From an uncultured Lachnospiraceae bacterium (GTDB taxonomy: Bacteria; Bacillota; Clostridia; Lachnospirales; Lachnospiraceae): a DNA stretch of 64,000 nucleotides. The first letter of the stretch is position 1, and each line of letters begins with the position of its first letter. Location: positions 16,320-80,319 of the forward strand of contig CAJTNT010000017.1 in the NCBI GenBank assembly GCA_910577785.1. Reading direction: 5' to 3'. Below are positions 1 through 7,735 of this stretch, one piece after another. The position numbers were made by a program, and so were the translations under genes. The notes below the pieces were generated by a model. The model did no database searches and had not been told where the DNA came from. It was given only the letters and a program-made list of their open reading frames with translations.

Positions 1-107
1 TCTTCATCCTTCTGTTCCAGAACGACATTCTGCAGGGTCTCCAAAAGCTGCTCGCTCTCATAGAGAAATATGTCCAGCATACTCTCTGTATTAAAATCCT
101 CTCCCAT
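1..107 (-). CDS. cheA: Chemotaxis histidine kinase CheA, N-terminal fragment
   Basis: Only the first 35 codons lie in the window; the gene runs off the left edge. The peptide begins MGEDFNTESMLDIFLYESEQ, an acidic helix typical of the P1 (Hpt) domain that opens CheA, although the phospho-accepting His lies outside. An AGGGGG ribosome binding site sits 7 bases before the ATG. It is the last visible gene of a leftward cluster with cheR, cheB and a CheY-like regulator, and that context supports the name. CheA would phosphorylate CheB and CheY from receptor arrays. A different Hpt protein cannot be excluded from 35 residues. Confidence 0.6.
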   Translation of the reverse strand, partial: MGEDFNTESMLDIFLYESEQLLETLQNVVLEQKDE

Positions 108-204
108 GGTTTAGCCCCCTTTCTTCATGTGGTATTCCGCAGCTGCCTGCCATTCCTGCAGCCGCCGGAAAAATTCCATTCAACATTTGCCACTTTTGCT
201 CTTG

Positions 205-600
205 TCATTCTATCAACTCCAGCTTTCTTAAAATTTTTTCAAATTTATCCAAATCAATGGGCTTCCCAGAATATACGGTACATCCCATTTCAAAGGCCTT
301 TTTTACATTCCGCTCTTCATTCAGCGCCGTAGTCATAATGATCTTCACCCGGCTCTCTTCCGGAATCCTGCGTTCTGTCTCAATATCACGGATTGCCTTC
401 AGCGCCTGGTAGCCGTCCAGCACAGGCATCATGACATCCAGGCAGATTAGGTCATAAGGTTCTTCATCCTCCAAAGCCATCAGGAATGCATCCACGGCTT
501 CCTCCCCATCTACAGTGATATCGCATTCTCCATATTTGCCCAGATAATTGGCCATGAATTTGCGGCTCGCAAAATCGTCTTCTGCCATCAGAATCTTCAT
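205..600 (-). CDS. CheY-like single-domain response regulator
   Basis: This 131-residue protein is a bare receiver domain. The acidic pocket is E7-D8-D9, the phospho-acceptor is Asp55 in LICLDVMMP, Thr90/Thr91 supply the switch hydroxyl, and Lys113 sits in a GKP motif. It has no output domain, so it should act by protein-protein contact. It lies between cheB and cheA in the same leftward cluster, 30 bp after cheB. It may be the CheY of this pathway or the partner of the Hpt-bearing kinase at 3986-5434. The long LxALxDEEPYDL segment before Asp55 differs from flagellar CheY and resembles stand-alone signalling receivers. Receiver-domain assignment is secure; motor binding is not shown. Confidence 0.85.
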   Translation of the reverse strand: MKILMAEDDFASRKFMANYLGKYGECDITVDGEEAVDAFLMALEDEEPYDLICLDVMMPVLDGYQALKAIRDIETERRIPEESRVKIIMTTALNEERNVKKAFEMGCTVYSGKPIDLDKFEKILRKLELIE

Positions 601-630
601 ATTTCTGTTCTCCTTTCTACGCGGGGCATA

Positions 631-1656
631 CTATGCCGGCCTCAGCACGCTGTATACCTTGTTGGCAATCTGCGAAAGCTCTGCCTGGTACTGGACAGCC
701 CCAATGTCATAAGCCACCTTCGGCATGCCATATACCACGCAGCTCGCCTCATTCTGCCCAATGGTAACCGCCCCGGCCTTGCGCATCTCCAGCATCCCTT
801 TTGCGCCGTCCCCGCCCATGCCGGTCAGGATCACGCCTACCGCGTCCTTCCCTGCCGACTTGGCCACGGAAGAAAACAGCACGTCTACCGACGGGCAATG
901 GCCGCTGACCTTTTCCCCTGGCCTGCATTCCACCTGATAGACCCCATTGACCTTAAGGAGGCGCATCTGCTTATCGCCTGGGGCAATCAGCACCTGCCCA
1001 GGGAGTACCCGGTCGCCGGTCACGGCTTCCTTCACCGCCACCTGGCACTGGTTGTTCAGGCGGTTGGCATACATCTGCGTAAAACCGGGCGGCATATGCT
1101 GCACAATCACGACGCCTGGGATATCCCGGCGGAACTGGCGTACGACCTCAAAAATCGCCTCCGTCCCCCCTGTGGAAGCCCCAATGGCTACAATCATATT
1201 GTTGTTCCATGCCGTGGAGGCGCGGTTCACGGGGAAGGACTCCGCACACTTCATCCTCCCCACCTTGACCGTGGACGCGATCTTGATCTTGGTGCCCAGT
1301 TCTTTGCGCAGAAAGGCGCTGACCTTATCCCGCTCTATGCTATTCGGCTTGCAGACAAAATCCACTGCCCCTGCCTCCATGGCGTCAAACACCTTCTCAC
1401 TCAGAGCGCTGATGACCACGACTGGCAGCGGGTATTGCGGGAGCAGCCTCCGCAGGAATTCAATCCCGCCCATCCTCGGCATCTCCACATCCAGCGTCAT
1501 CACATCCGGACGGTACTGAAGGATCGCATCCCGCGCCGCATAGGCATCGCCTGCCTGCGCCACCACTTCAATCGAAGGATCCATCCGCAGGCTCTCTACC
1601 AACAGATTCCGAAACAAAAGAGAATCATCTACTACTAATACTTTGATTTTCCGCAT
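631..1656 (-). CDS. cheB: Protein-glutamate methylesterase/glutamine deamidase CheB
   Basis: CheB removes methyl groups from receptor glutamates during adaptation. The 341-residue protein has the full two-domain plan: a receiver (residues 1-120, phospho-Asp56 in MTLDVEMP, Lys103) joined by a linker to the methylesterase domain (about 150-341). The catalytic triad is visible as Ser161 in GASTGG, His187 in QHMPPGFT and Asp283 in GMGGDGA. Length matches the family. It follows cheR by about 100 bp and precedes the CheY-like gene, so adaptation enzymes are encoded together, although no receptor gene is visible here. Confidence 0.95.
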   Translation of the reverse strand: MRKIKVLVVDDSLLFRNLLVESLRMDPSIEVVAQAGDAYAARDAILQYRPDVMTLDVEMPRMGGIEFLRRLLPQYPLPVVVISALSEKVFDAMEAGAVDFVCKPNSIERDKVSAFLRKELGTKIKIASTVKVGRMKCAESFPVNRASTAWNNNMIVAIGASTGGTEAIFEVVRQFRRDIPGVVIVQHMPPGFTQMYANRLNNQCQVAVKEAVTGDRVLPGQVLIAPGDKQMRLLKVNGVYQVECRPGEKVSGHCPSVDVLFSSVAKSAGKDAVGVILTGMGGDGAKGMLEMRKAGAVTIGQNEASCVVYGMPKVAYDIGAVQYQAELSQIANKVYSVLRPA

Positions 1657-1753
1657 CCTGTAACCCTGCTTTCTTCACAATATTGTAACTTACCTCATAA
1701 CAATCCAGCAGGCTGGCCGGATCGTTCTTGTCACTCTGCCAATTCCCTTTTCC

Positions 1754-2557
1754 TTATTTCTTATAGATAGACGGCTCCACATACTGGAACTTGGTCGCGT
1801 TCCGGTTCATGGACTCCGTGGTGCCGATAAACAGATAGCCGCCTGGCGCCATATGGTCATATATCTTATTCAAAAGCTCCACCTTGGTCTTTTCATCAAA
1901 ATAAATCATCACATTCCGCAAAAACACGATGTGGAATGGCTTCCGGAAAGGAAACGGGTTCATCAGGTTGAACTGCCGGAAGAGGACTTCCTTCTTCAGC
2001 TCAGGCTTCACCTGATATTCCAATGGGCTGATCTGCTTGAAGTACTTCCTGCGCCAGTTCTCTGGCAGCGGCTCGATCTGTTCCTTCAGGTAGCGCCCCC
2101 GCTGGGCATGCATCAGCACCTTTGTGGAGATATCGGTAGCCAGCACGGTGGTATCCCACATGTGATGGTCAATCCCAAAAAAATCCTTCAGTACCATAGC
2201 AATCGTATAAGCTTCTTCCCCTGTCGAGGAAGCCGCAGACCAGATCCGCAGATCCTTGCTTGCCGCCTCTGACGCTTTAAGTTTCGGCAGCAGCTTCTGC
2301 TTCATAAACTCAAAATGCTCAAATTCCCTCATAAAATATGTATGGTTTGTGGTCAGTACATTGATTAAGTTGCGGGCTTCTTCCCCCTTGGGGTTCTTCT
2401 CAACCTTCGCCATATACTCATCGTACCCGCCATAGCCATGCCGCAGGATATAATTCTCCAGCCTTCCGCTTACCAGAATCTGCTTCCCGCTCAGGTCAAT
2501 GCCAAATTTATCCTTTACATAGACCACAATCCGGTGAAATTCCTGTTCCGTAATCAT
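1754..2557 (-). CDS. cheR: Chemotaxis protein methyltransferase CheR
   Basis: CheR transfers methyl groups from S-adenosylmethionine to receptor glutamates. The 267-residue product has the N-terminal helical domain (MITEQEFHRIVVYVKDKFGI) and the SAM fold with the hallmark WSAASSTGEEAYTIAM loop, and later FLRNVMIYFD. An in-frame start 75 bases upstream exists, but an AGGAG site lies 8 bases before the chosen ATG and the family N-terminus begins there. Transcription likely starts from a promoter at 2771-2799, leaving a leader of roughly 200 nt. It pairs with cheB downstream. Confidence 0.93.
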   Translation of the reverse strand: MITEQEFHRIVVYVKDKFGIDLSGKQILVSGRLENYILRHGYGGYDEYMAKVEKNPKGEEARNLINVLTTNHTYFMREFEHFEFMKQKLLPKLKASEAASKDLRIWSAASSTGEEAYTIAMVLKDFFGIDHHMWDTTVLATDISTKVLMHAQRGRYLKEQIEPLPENWRRKYFKQISPLEYQVKPELKKEVLFRQFNLMNPFPFRKPFHIVFLRNVMIYFDEKTKVELLNKIYDHMAPGGYLFIGTTESMNRNATKFQYVEPSIYKK

Positions 2558-2768
2558 TTGCCCAGCTCCTATTGCCTTGTATGCCTGTATCCGCCCTGGT
2601 GACTTTTGCAAAAATAAGGCCGGAACCTGCATACTTTTATATTTTAATATGATTCTAACGATTCAGCAGGCCTGCGCATTTCCTGCGCTGGCCGTGAGAA
2701 AATGATGCAAGCGTGCCAAACCCCTATGCAATCGCTGCCTAGGAGGGCTCAATAACACACTATACTAC

Positions 2769-2799
2769 ATATAGTACTATATTCCCAACTATTTGTCAA
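2769..2799 (-). promoter_or_regulatory. Predicted housekeeping promoter of the cheR-cheB cluster with an overlapping palindrome
   Basis: On the minus strand TTGACA (2794-2799) and TACTAT (2771-2776) are separated by exactly 17 bases. The -10 is embedded in a perfect 14-bp palindrome, ATATAGTACTATAT (2769-2782), which could be an operator. The -35 overlaps the stop codon region of the upstream regulator gene, so the cluster can be expressed apart from the kinase-regulator pair. Confidence 0.6.
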
Positions 2800-3934
2800 T
2801 TAGTAGGGTTTTGTTAATTTCATTCGTGGCTTTCAGCTGCTTTTCTATTTTTAGGAAAATATTTACAATCTCAGGGTCGAGGATAACGCCGCTGCATTGC
2901 TCCATCTGGCGGAGGACGTCTTTTCTGCTGCTGTCTGGGCAGGTTCTTGCCAGGGTGCAGAAAAAATCTGCCGCCGCGGTAATGCGGGCGGACAGGGGGA
3001 TTTCTTTCCCGCCAAGCCCCTGTGGGCAGCCGCCGCCATCCCAGCGGGCATGGCGGTATCCCGCAATCTCAATGGCCATGGGCAGGAATGGGTTATTGGG
3101 CGCATAGGCATGCATCCGTTCCAGGAATGCCACGCATTGCTTTGCATGGCGGCCTGCTGCCAGGAGTTCTTTTTGCCCTAAGGGAGCCTGGCTGGTGCAG
3201 AATGTATCAGGGGCAAAGAAATTTCCCAGATTCCGCAGCCGGGAAGCGACTTCGATGGTTTCAATGAAGCGTTCGGATATCTCTTCTGTAAAATCCGGGC
3301 TGAACTGAAGGCTCTGCGCCAGCAGGCTGCAGTTGTAGGCCACCGGATCCCCGCCCTCCCCCGCCCCATGGCTTATTTTCTGGCCGGCAGAGCCCTGCGG
3401 GGGGCAAGAAGCGCTTTCTTCCTGCGCCAGGGCCGCCAAGGCATAGAGGATATTCTTCTGCTCTTCCTCAATCCTCCTCGCCTGGCTGTTGATGACGCTG
3501 TGCAGGCGGCGGTTGCTCAGTTCCAGCTCCTGGCGCATTTTATGCAGCTCCAGGTGGTTGCTCACCCGCATAATGACTTCCGCCATCTCAAAGGGCTTTG
3601 TGATATAGTCTACCGCGCCGACTTTTAAGCCCCGCACTTTGTCCTGGCTGGAATCCGCGGCAGAGATAAAAATAATGGGGATATCCCTGGTGACAGGGTT
3701 TTTCTTCAGCCGTTCGCAAAATTCATAGCCGTCTATCTCTGGCATAAACACGTCCAGCAGGATAAGCTGAGGCAGGCTTTCGCCTATCTGCTTTGCCGCC
3801 TCATTGGCGCTGGCGGCGCACACAGGGCGGCATCCCATTTCCTGGATAATGCTTTCTAGGATCATCCGGTTTGCATCCACGTCATCCACAATCAAAATCT
3901 GCGGGGATTCCTCATATTTTCTGTGAAGTTCCAT
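2789..3934 (-). CDS. Response regulator with degenerate HD-GYP-like output domain
   Basis: The protein has an N-terminal receiver (phospho-Asp in LILLDVFMPEIDGY, conserved Lys in TKPF), a coiled-coil linker (LELHKMRQELELSNRRL) and a C-terminal domain related to HD-GYP cyclic-di-GMP phosphodiesterases. The family signatures are eroded. The expected LHDIGK is LRNLGN, the HHE triplet is RHA, and GYP is GCP, while WDGGG, GLGG and the IPLSARITAAADFF helix remain. I infer a non-catalytic domain, perhaps a nucleotide or protein sensor. The start at 3934 is preferred because GGAGG lies 6 bases upstream; a start at 3973 is also open. It follows the kinase gene by at most 51 bp and is its probable partner. 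Confidence 0.8.
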   Translation of the reverse strand: MELHRKYEESPQILIVDDVDANRMILESIIQEMGCRPVCAASANEAAKQIGESLPQLILLDVFMPEIDGYEFCERLKKNPVTRDIPIIFISAADSSQDKVRGLKVGAVDYITKPFEMAEVIMRVSNHLELHKMRQELELSNRRLHSVINSQARRIEEEQKNILYALAALAQEESASCPPQGSAGQKISHGAGEGGDPVAYNCSLLAQSLQFSPDFTEEISERFIETIEVASRLRNLGNFFAPDTFCTSQAPLGQKELLAAGRHAKQCVAFLERMHAYAPNNPFLPMAIEIAGYRHARWDGGGCPQGLGGKEIPLSARITAAADFFCTLARTCPDSSRKDVLRQMEQCSGVILDPEIVNIFLKIEKQLKATNEINKTLLIDK

Positions 3935-3985
3935 TCCTTCCCTCCGTTTCCTAGGCTGTTCTTCCTTTTCCATTGCCGTCGGCCC

Positions 3986-5434
3986 TTATTCCGTCTTTTC
4001 TGTTGCTGCTGGCTTCTGCCCTTGCATCTGTGCCTGCAGCAGCTCTTTCAGCTTGCCATACTGTTCCATGCTTTTTGCCAGATCTTCCCTGCGGACTGTC
4101 ATTTCCAGGCGGAACGCAGCCTTTTTGATTTCTTTTGGTCCTTGCTCCACGAAAGATTTAATATTGTGCGTAAATACCTCCGCCTTTTCCCAGGCCCCCA
4201 CTTCCATGCAGAGCACCAGCTTCTCCATCTTGCTGCTGATTTCCTCTATATTTTCCTTGCTGCCAAAGCGGAAAACCTCCTGCATGCTGTCAAACCTGGC
4301 CAGCTCCTGGCTATGGTCCAAACATTCAAACTCCTCCTGCCCTTTGCTTTCCTGGCTGCTTCCCTGTGCCTGGTGCAGCCGGACAGAAAATGAAAAGCTG
4401 CTTCCCTTGCCCTTCTCGCTGTCTACGCGGATGGCGCCATGCATCCGTTCCACCAGCTGCCTGGTGATGGCAAGCCCCAGGCCTGTGCCGCCATATTTGC
4501 GGGTAATAGAGGCGTCCACCTGGGAAAAGCTTTGGAACAGCTTATCCTTTTCTGCAAGGGAAATCCCAATCCCCGTGTCGGACACCACAAAGAACAGCTC
4601 CACCTCATCGTCAAACTCCAAGGTTTTCGTCACTTCTATGCTGATATATCCCACGCTGGTAAACTTGACGGCATTGGAAATCAGGTTATTGAGGATCTGC
4701 GCCAGGCGCAGCTCGTCCCCCACCAAATATTCCGGGATCCCTTTGTCCACGTTTACCAGAAGATGCAGGCCTTTGGCATCTACCGCAGGGAGATTTGTCT
4801 CCACCGTGTGCTGTACCATCCGGCGGAAATGGAATTCCTTCTGCTCTATGGTAAATTTTCCTGCTTCCAGTTTTGAGAAATCCAGGATATTGTTGATAAT
4901 CGCAGACATATTGTCACAGCAGCGGGTGATGATGTCCAGGGTGCGCCCCTGCTCCTTGGTAACGCCGCCCTCCCGCAGCGCGCTGGCATGCCCGCGGATC
5001 CCATTCACTGGCGTGCGCAGCTCATGGGTCACATTCGCCACAAATTCATTCCGCACCTTCAGGGCTTCCTGCATCTCCTCCTTCATGCGTATAAGCTTAC
5101 GCTCCGTCTCCGTCTGCACTGCGACATTCATTGCAAACAGCACATTCTGCCGCCCATTCGGGCAGACAGAGACCCGAACCGGAAAACAGGTGCCATTCCT
5201 GCGGTACAGAACGCCTTCCCCGTTCCATTCCAACTGGGCAGGGCTTAAGCCGCTCCCGGATGGAAATATTTCCCACAGGCTGGCACCTAGGAGGGCTTCC
5301 CCATAGCCGAGGCTATCCTTTGCCTGTTTATTCGCATAACATATGGTTCCGGATGGCTCAAAGATTATAATGATTTCCAGGGCCGCATCGAAAAGCGGGA
5401 AGAGATCTATACCCTGCAAGAATTGTTGTTCCAT
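3986..5434 (-). CDS. PAS sensor histidine kinase with C-terminal Hpt-like module
   Basis: This 482-residue cytoplasmic kinase has no membrane segment. A PAS domain (about 15-110) precedes a HisKA domain with the H-box NVTHELRTP (His137) and a HATPase domain with DTGIGI and GGTGLGL motifs. The last 90 residues are helical and include THNIKSF (His423) followed by an FRLEMTVRREDL helix, resembling the HxxK core of an Hpt domain. A kinase-Hpt chain would need a receiver between them, which the neighbouring response regulator could supply. The start is set by AGGGG 9 bases upstream and by the PAS boundary; an upstream in-frame extension crosses the promoter and is rejected. Confidence 0.88.
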   Translation of the reverse strand: MEQQFLQGIDLFPLFDAALEIIIIFEPSGTICYANKQAKDSLGYGEALLGASLWEIFPSGSGLSPAQLEWNGEGVLYRRNGTCFPVRVSVCPNGRQNVLFAMNVAVQTETERKLIRMKEEMQEALKVRNEFVANVTHELRTPVNGIRGHASALREGGVTKEQGRTLDIITRCCDNMSAIINNILDFSKLEAGKFTIEQKEFHFRRMVQHTVETNLPAVDAKGLHLLVNVDKGIPEYLVGDELRLAQILNNLISNAVKFTSVGYISIEVTKTLEFDDEVELFFVVSDTGIGISLAEKDKLFQSFSQVDASITRKYGGTGLGLAITRQLVERMHGAIRVDSEKGKGSSFSFSVRLHQAQGSSQESKGQEEFECLDHSQELARFDSMQEVFRFGSKENIEEISSKMEKLVLCMEVGAWEKAEVFTHNIKSFVEQGPKEIKKAAFRLEMTVRREDLAKSMEQYGKLKELLQAQMQGQKPAATEKTE

Positions 5435-5470
5435 AGTGTTTATCCCCTTTGCCACGATTTTTCTATCAAT

Positions 5471-5499
5471 AGTATACGTTTTGGTTATTTCGGTGTCAA
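5471..5499 (-). promoter_or_regulatory. Strong predicted promoter for the chemosensory kinase operon
   Basis: The minus strand shows consensus TTGACA (5494-5499), a 17-base spacer and TATACT (5471-5476). It lies 37 bases upstream of the kinase start codon and is divergent from the glycosyltransferase promoter. Confidence 0.75.
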
Positions 5500-5524
5500 G
5501 GGGAAAGGGGAAATGTGCGCCATA

Positions 5525-5553
5525 TTGCATTTTAAATCCCACTGTGATACAAT
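5525..5553 (+). promoter_or_regulatory. Predicted promoter for the glycosyltransferase gene
   Basis: TTGCAT (5525-5530) and TACAAT (5548-5553) are separated by 17 bases, with a TG two bases before the -10. It lies about 85 bases upstream of the start codon at 5639. Confidence 0.6.
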
Positions 5554-5638
5554 GAGGCAAGTACTAGGATGACAGCCATACAATTTTCATTCCACAGGAA
5601 ATGTACGGGCTAATTTTAAGATAAGGGAACAGATAGAA

Positions 5639-6850
5639 ATGGATATAAAGCGTATCATTCTTATCAAAGGCGCTGTGGAGACTTTAGAATTTTTCTCTCT
5701 GCAGCTGGCCGAGGCATTTACAGAACATAAGATCCCTGCCTGGTTCTGGGACATGAGGGCCCCGCTTGGGAGCCGGGAGGCTTTTTGTGCGCTTGCGGAT
5801 CTGGACGCTTCTGTGCTTCTGACATTTAATTTTATCGGATTCAGCGGCGAATCCCAGTTCCAGTCCGAACATGGCGGGACGCTTTGGGAACAGTATGGCG
5901 TCACGAGCTACTGCATTATGGTAGACCATCCCATCTATTATTACAAGCGCCTGCGCTCCCATATAAGCCATATGCGCCTGGTCTGTATTGACCGCGGCCA
6001 CAAAGCCTTTGTGGAGAAATTTTATCCGTTTTACGGCAAAGCCGGATTCCTTCCGCTGGGCGGGACGCCCCTGCCAGGGACAGGCATCCCTTTCCAGGAA
6101 CGTACGACAGATGTTATTTTTACAGGGAATTTCGTCCCCGTAGAGCATCTGATGCCGCATATCCGGCATATGGATGAAGAGAGCAGGGGCTTTTATTTTG
6201 ATATCATACAGGAACTGATAGAACACCCCTGCATTCCCTTGGAAAAAGCGCTGATTTCCCGCCTGGAGGGGGAATTTCCCCAGATCACCCGGGAAGAGAC
6301 GCTGTCCTGCCTGCACGGCATGGTTTTCATTGACCTGTACCTGCGCACCTATTTCCGCCAGAAGGTCGTCTGCTGCCTGGCCGACCATGGCGTCCGCCTG
6401 CTGGCAATCGGCAAGGACTGGGAAAAAGCAGGCTGCCGCCGCCCGGAAAATATCCGCATGGCAGGCATGCAGGATTCCCTTGCCTGCCTTAAGGCTATGG
6501 GAAATGCCAAAATCGCCCTCAACATCATGCCCTGGTTTAAAGATGGCGCGCATGACCGTATTTTTAACGGCATGCTCCAAGGATGCGCCGTGGTGACGGA
6601 CAGTTCCGCCTACTTAGACGAAATCCTCTTGGAAGGCAGGGACTACGCGGGGTTTTCCCTGGAACACTATGAAGAAGCCGCCCAGAAAGCCAAAGAGCTG
6701 CTCGCAGCGCCCGGCAAGGCGGAAGAACTTGCCCAAAACGGCTTCCAGGCAGCCTCCCAGGGGCACACTTGGGCGCACCGGGCAAGCGAGCTTTTGCGTA
6801 TGATGGAGGGCAGCCATTGCGATCCCAGCTTTGGAACTGTCCAAAAATAA
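5639..6850 (+). CDS. CgeB-like family 1 glycosyltransferase
   Basis: The 403-residue soluble protein has two Rossmann-like halves. The C-terminal half carries the signature of the Glyco_trans_1_2/CgeB group: GNAKIALNIMP, then HDRIFNGMLQGCAVVTD and a following YLDEIL helix, where the Glu is expected to bind the nucleotide-sugar. The N-terminal half (IILIKGAVETLEFFSL) would bind the acceptor. Family members glycosylate spore surface or flagellar proteins. The position beside chemotaxis genes makes flagellin modification possible, but this is inference. The gene stands alone and converges on the next gene 11 bp away. Confidence 0.7.
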   Translation: MDIKRIILIKGAVETLEFFSLQLAEAFTEHKIPAWFWDMRAPLGSREAFCALADLDASVLLTFNFIGFSGESQFQSEHGGTLWEQYGVTSYCIMVDHPIYYYKRLRSHISHMRLVCIDRGHKAFVEKFYPFYGKAGFLPLGGTPLPGTGIPFQERTTDVIFTGNFVPVEHLMPHIRHMDEESRGFYFDIIQELIEHPCIPLEKALISRLEGEFPQITREETLSCLHGMVFIDLYLRTYFRQKVVCCLADHGVRLLAIGKDWEKAGCRRPENIRMAGMQDSLACLKAMGNAKIALNIMPWFKDGAHDRIFNGMLQGCAVVTDSSAYLDEILLEGRDYAGFSLEHYEEAAQKAKELLAAPGKAEELAQNGFQAASQGHTWAHRASELLRMMEGSHCDPSFGTVQK

Positions 6851-6861
6851 CATAGGCGCCT

Positions 6862-7440
6862 TTAAAATGTTTCTTTCTTACGCCCCTTTACAATCTCCCA
6901 GATCAGCTTTTCTGCCTCTGCCGCCTTTTGGGAAGACATATAAAACCGGATCCGTCTCCCATACATGGTATAAATCTCCAAATGAGGCATAATCTCCCAT
7001 TTATGGGCAGAGGCGCCCAATATCATATCCATGGGAATCTGCACTTTATTTGCCATAATGCTGAATCCGGCGCAGCCTTCCACGCAGTTCCGATAAACCT
7101 TCAGATAAAGCCGGCGGCCGTCCCTAACCGTAATCAGGCCAAAAATGCCAACGGCGCCCGCAACGATTACCGAAACGGCATACTGCAGCCTCTCCATCTC
7201 CGAAAGGCTGCTGGGGATGGCAAAGAGCGACTCCTCTTCCTCGGAGAAAAAGTTTGGGTCTTCCGCCCGATACTCATGATAGCTCGGCGCCGCAATCAGG
7301 CATACCAGATAAAATGCCGCCGCCGCAATCCACAGCAGGCTCAGCGCCGAAAAAGAAACTACTGTCCTCTTTGCAAAGCCATGGCTTTCCAAAAGTACGC
7401 CTCCTCTGTTTTTTTCTGTTGCTGCATTCTTTTTTTTCAT
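6862..7440 (-). CDS. Small membrane protein with PH-like cytoplasmic tail
   Basis: I do not recognise a named family. The 192-residue protein has a basic N-terminus, a membrane segment at about 28-50 (VVSFSALSLLWIAAAAFYLV), an acidic loop of about 35 residues, a second membrane segment near 86-105, and a beta-rich C-terminal domain of about 85 residues (RRLYLKVYRNCVEG to LEIYTMYGRRIRFYM). This layout resembles YcxB/PH-domain membrane proteins. An AAGGAG site precedes the ATG. It is transcribed alone from the promoter at 7499-7527. Confidence 0.6.
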   Translation of the reverse strand: MKKKNAATEKNRGGVLLESHGFAKRTVVSFSALSLLWIAAAAFYLVCLIAAPSYHEYRAEDPNFFSEEEESLFAIPSSLSEMERLQYAVSVIVAGAVGIFGLITVRDGRRLYLKVYRNCVEGCAGFSIMANKVQIPMDMILGASAHKWEIMPHLEIYTMYGRRIRFYMSSQKAAEAEKLIWEIVKGRKKETF

Positions 7441-7498
7441 AGAACTCCTTTCTATGTTTAGGTATGAATGAACGTATGTAGGTTTTATATCTTTTTGT

Positions 7499-7527
7499 AT
7501 TATAACTTAAGCCGTTCGTTATTTCAA
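7499..7527 (-). promoter_or_regulatory. Predicted promoter of the PH-like membrane protein gene
   Basis: TTGAAA (7522-7527) and TATAAT (7499-7504) are separated by 17 bases on the minus strand, about 60 bases before the start codon at 7440. Confidence 0.65.
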
Positions 7528-7584
7528 CGTATATATTCAAATTAAGTAAATATTATTTCATATCAAAAAATCCCATAAAACGAC

Positions 7585-7660
7585 AGCGGCGCCTTATAAA
7601 ATATCAGCGCCGCTACAAAAAAGCGATATGCCGACCCTATTGGGGATTGCATATCGCCTT
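7585..7660 (-). terminator. Double-hairpin terminator downstream of the MATE gene
   Basis: Read on the minus strand, a 9-bp stem (7623-7631 with 7649-7657) is followed by TTTTTT at 7617-7622. A second, perfect 8-bp stem (7585-7592 with 7607-7614) follows immediately. The rest of the 295-bp gap to 7441 holds only the promoter of the next gene. Confidence 0.7.
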
Positions 7661-7735
7661 TTCTTGCCAGCGGCTTTTGGCTGTAATACCAATATTTATA
7701 CCATACCTTCATGGTAATATGCTTCCAAATTTTTC

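Noticed and set aside
898..1638. A 246-codon plus-strand frame opposite cheB
   Set aside because: It is antisense to a clear cheB with all catalytic residues, has no family features, and reflects codon bias of the real gene.
2558..2768. Cyclic-di-GMP riboswitch in the cheR leader
   Set aside because: The leader is about 200 nt, but I could not find the conserved GEMM motifs in order.
4053..5306. A 417-codon plus-strand frame opposite the PAS kinase
   Set aside because: Composition is Ser/Arg-rich shadow sequence and the minus strand carries a full kinase with a consensus promoter.
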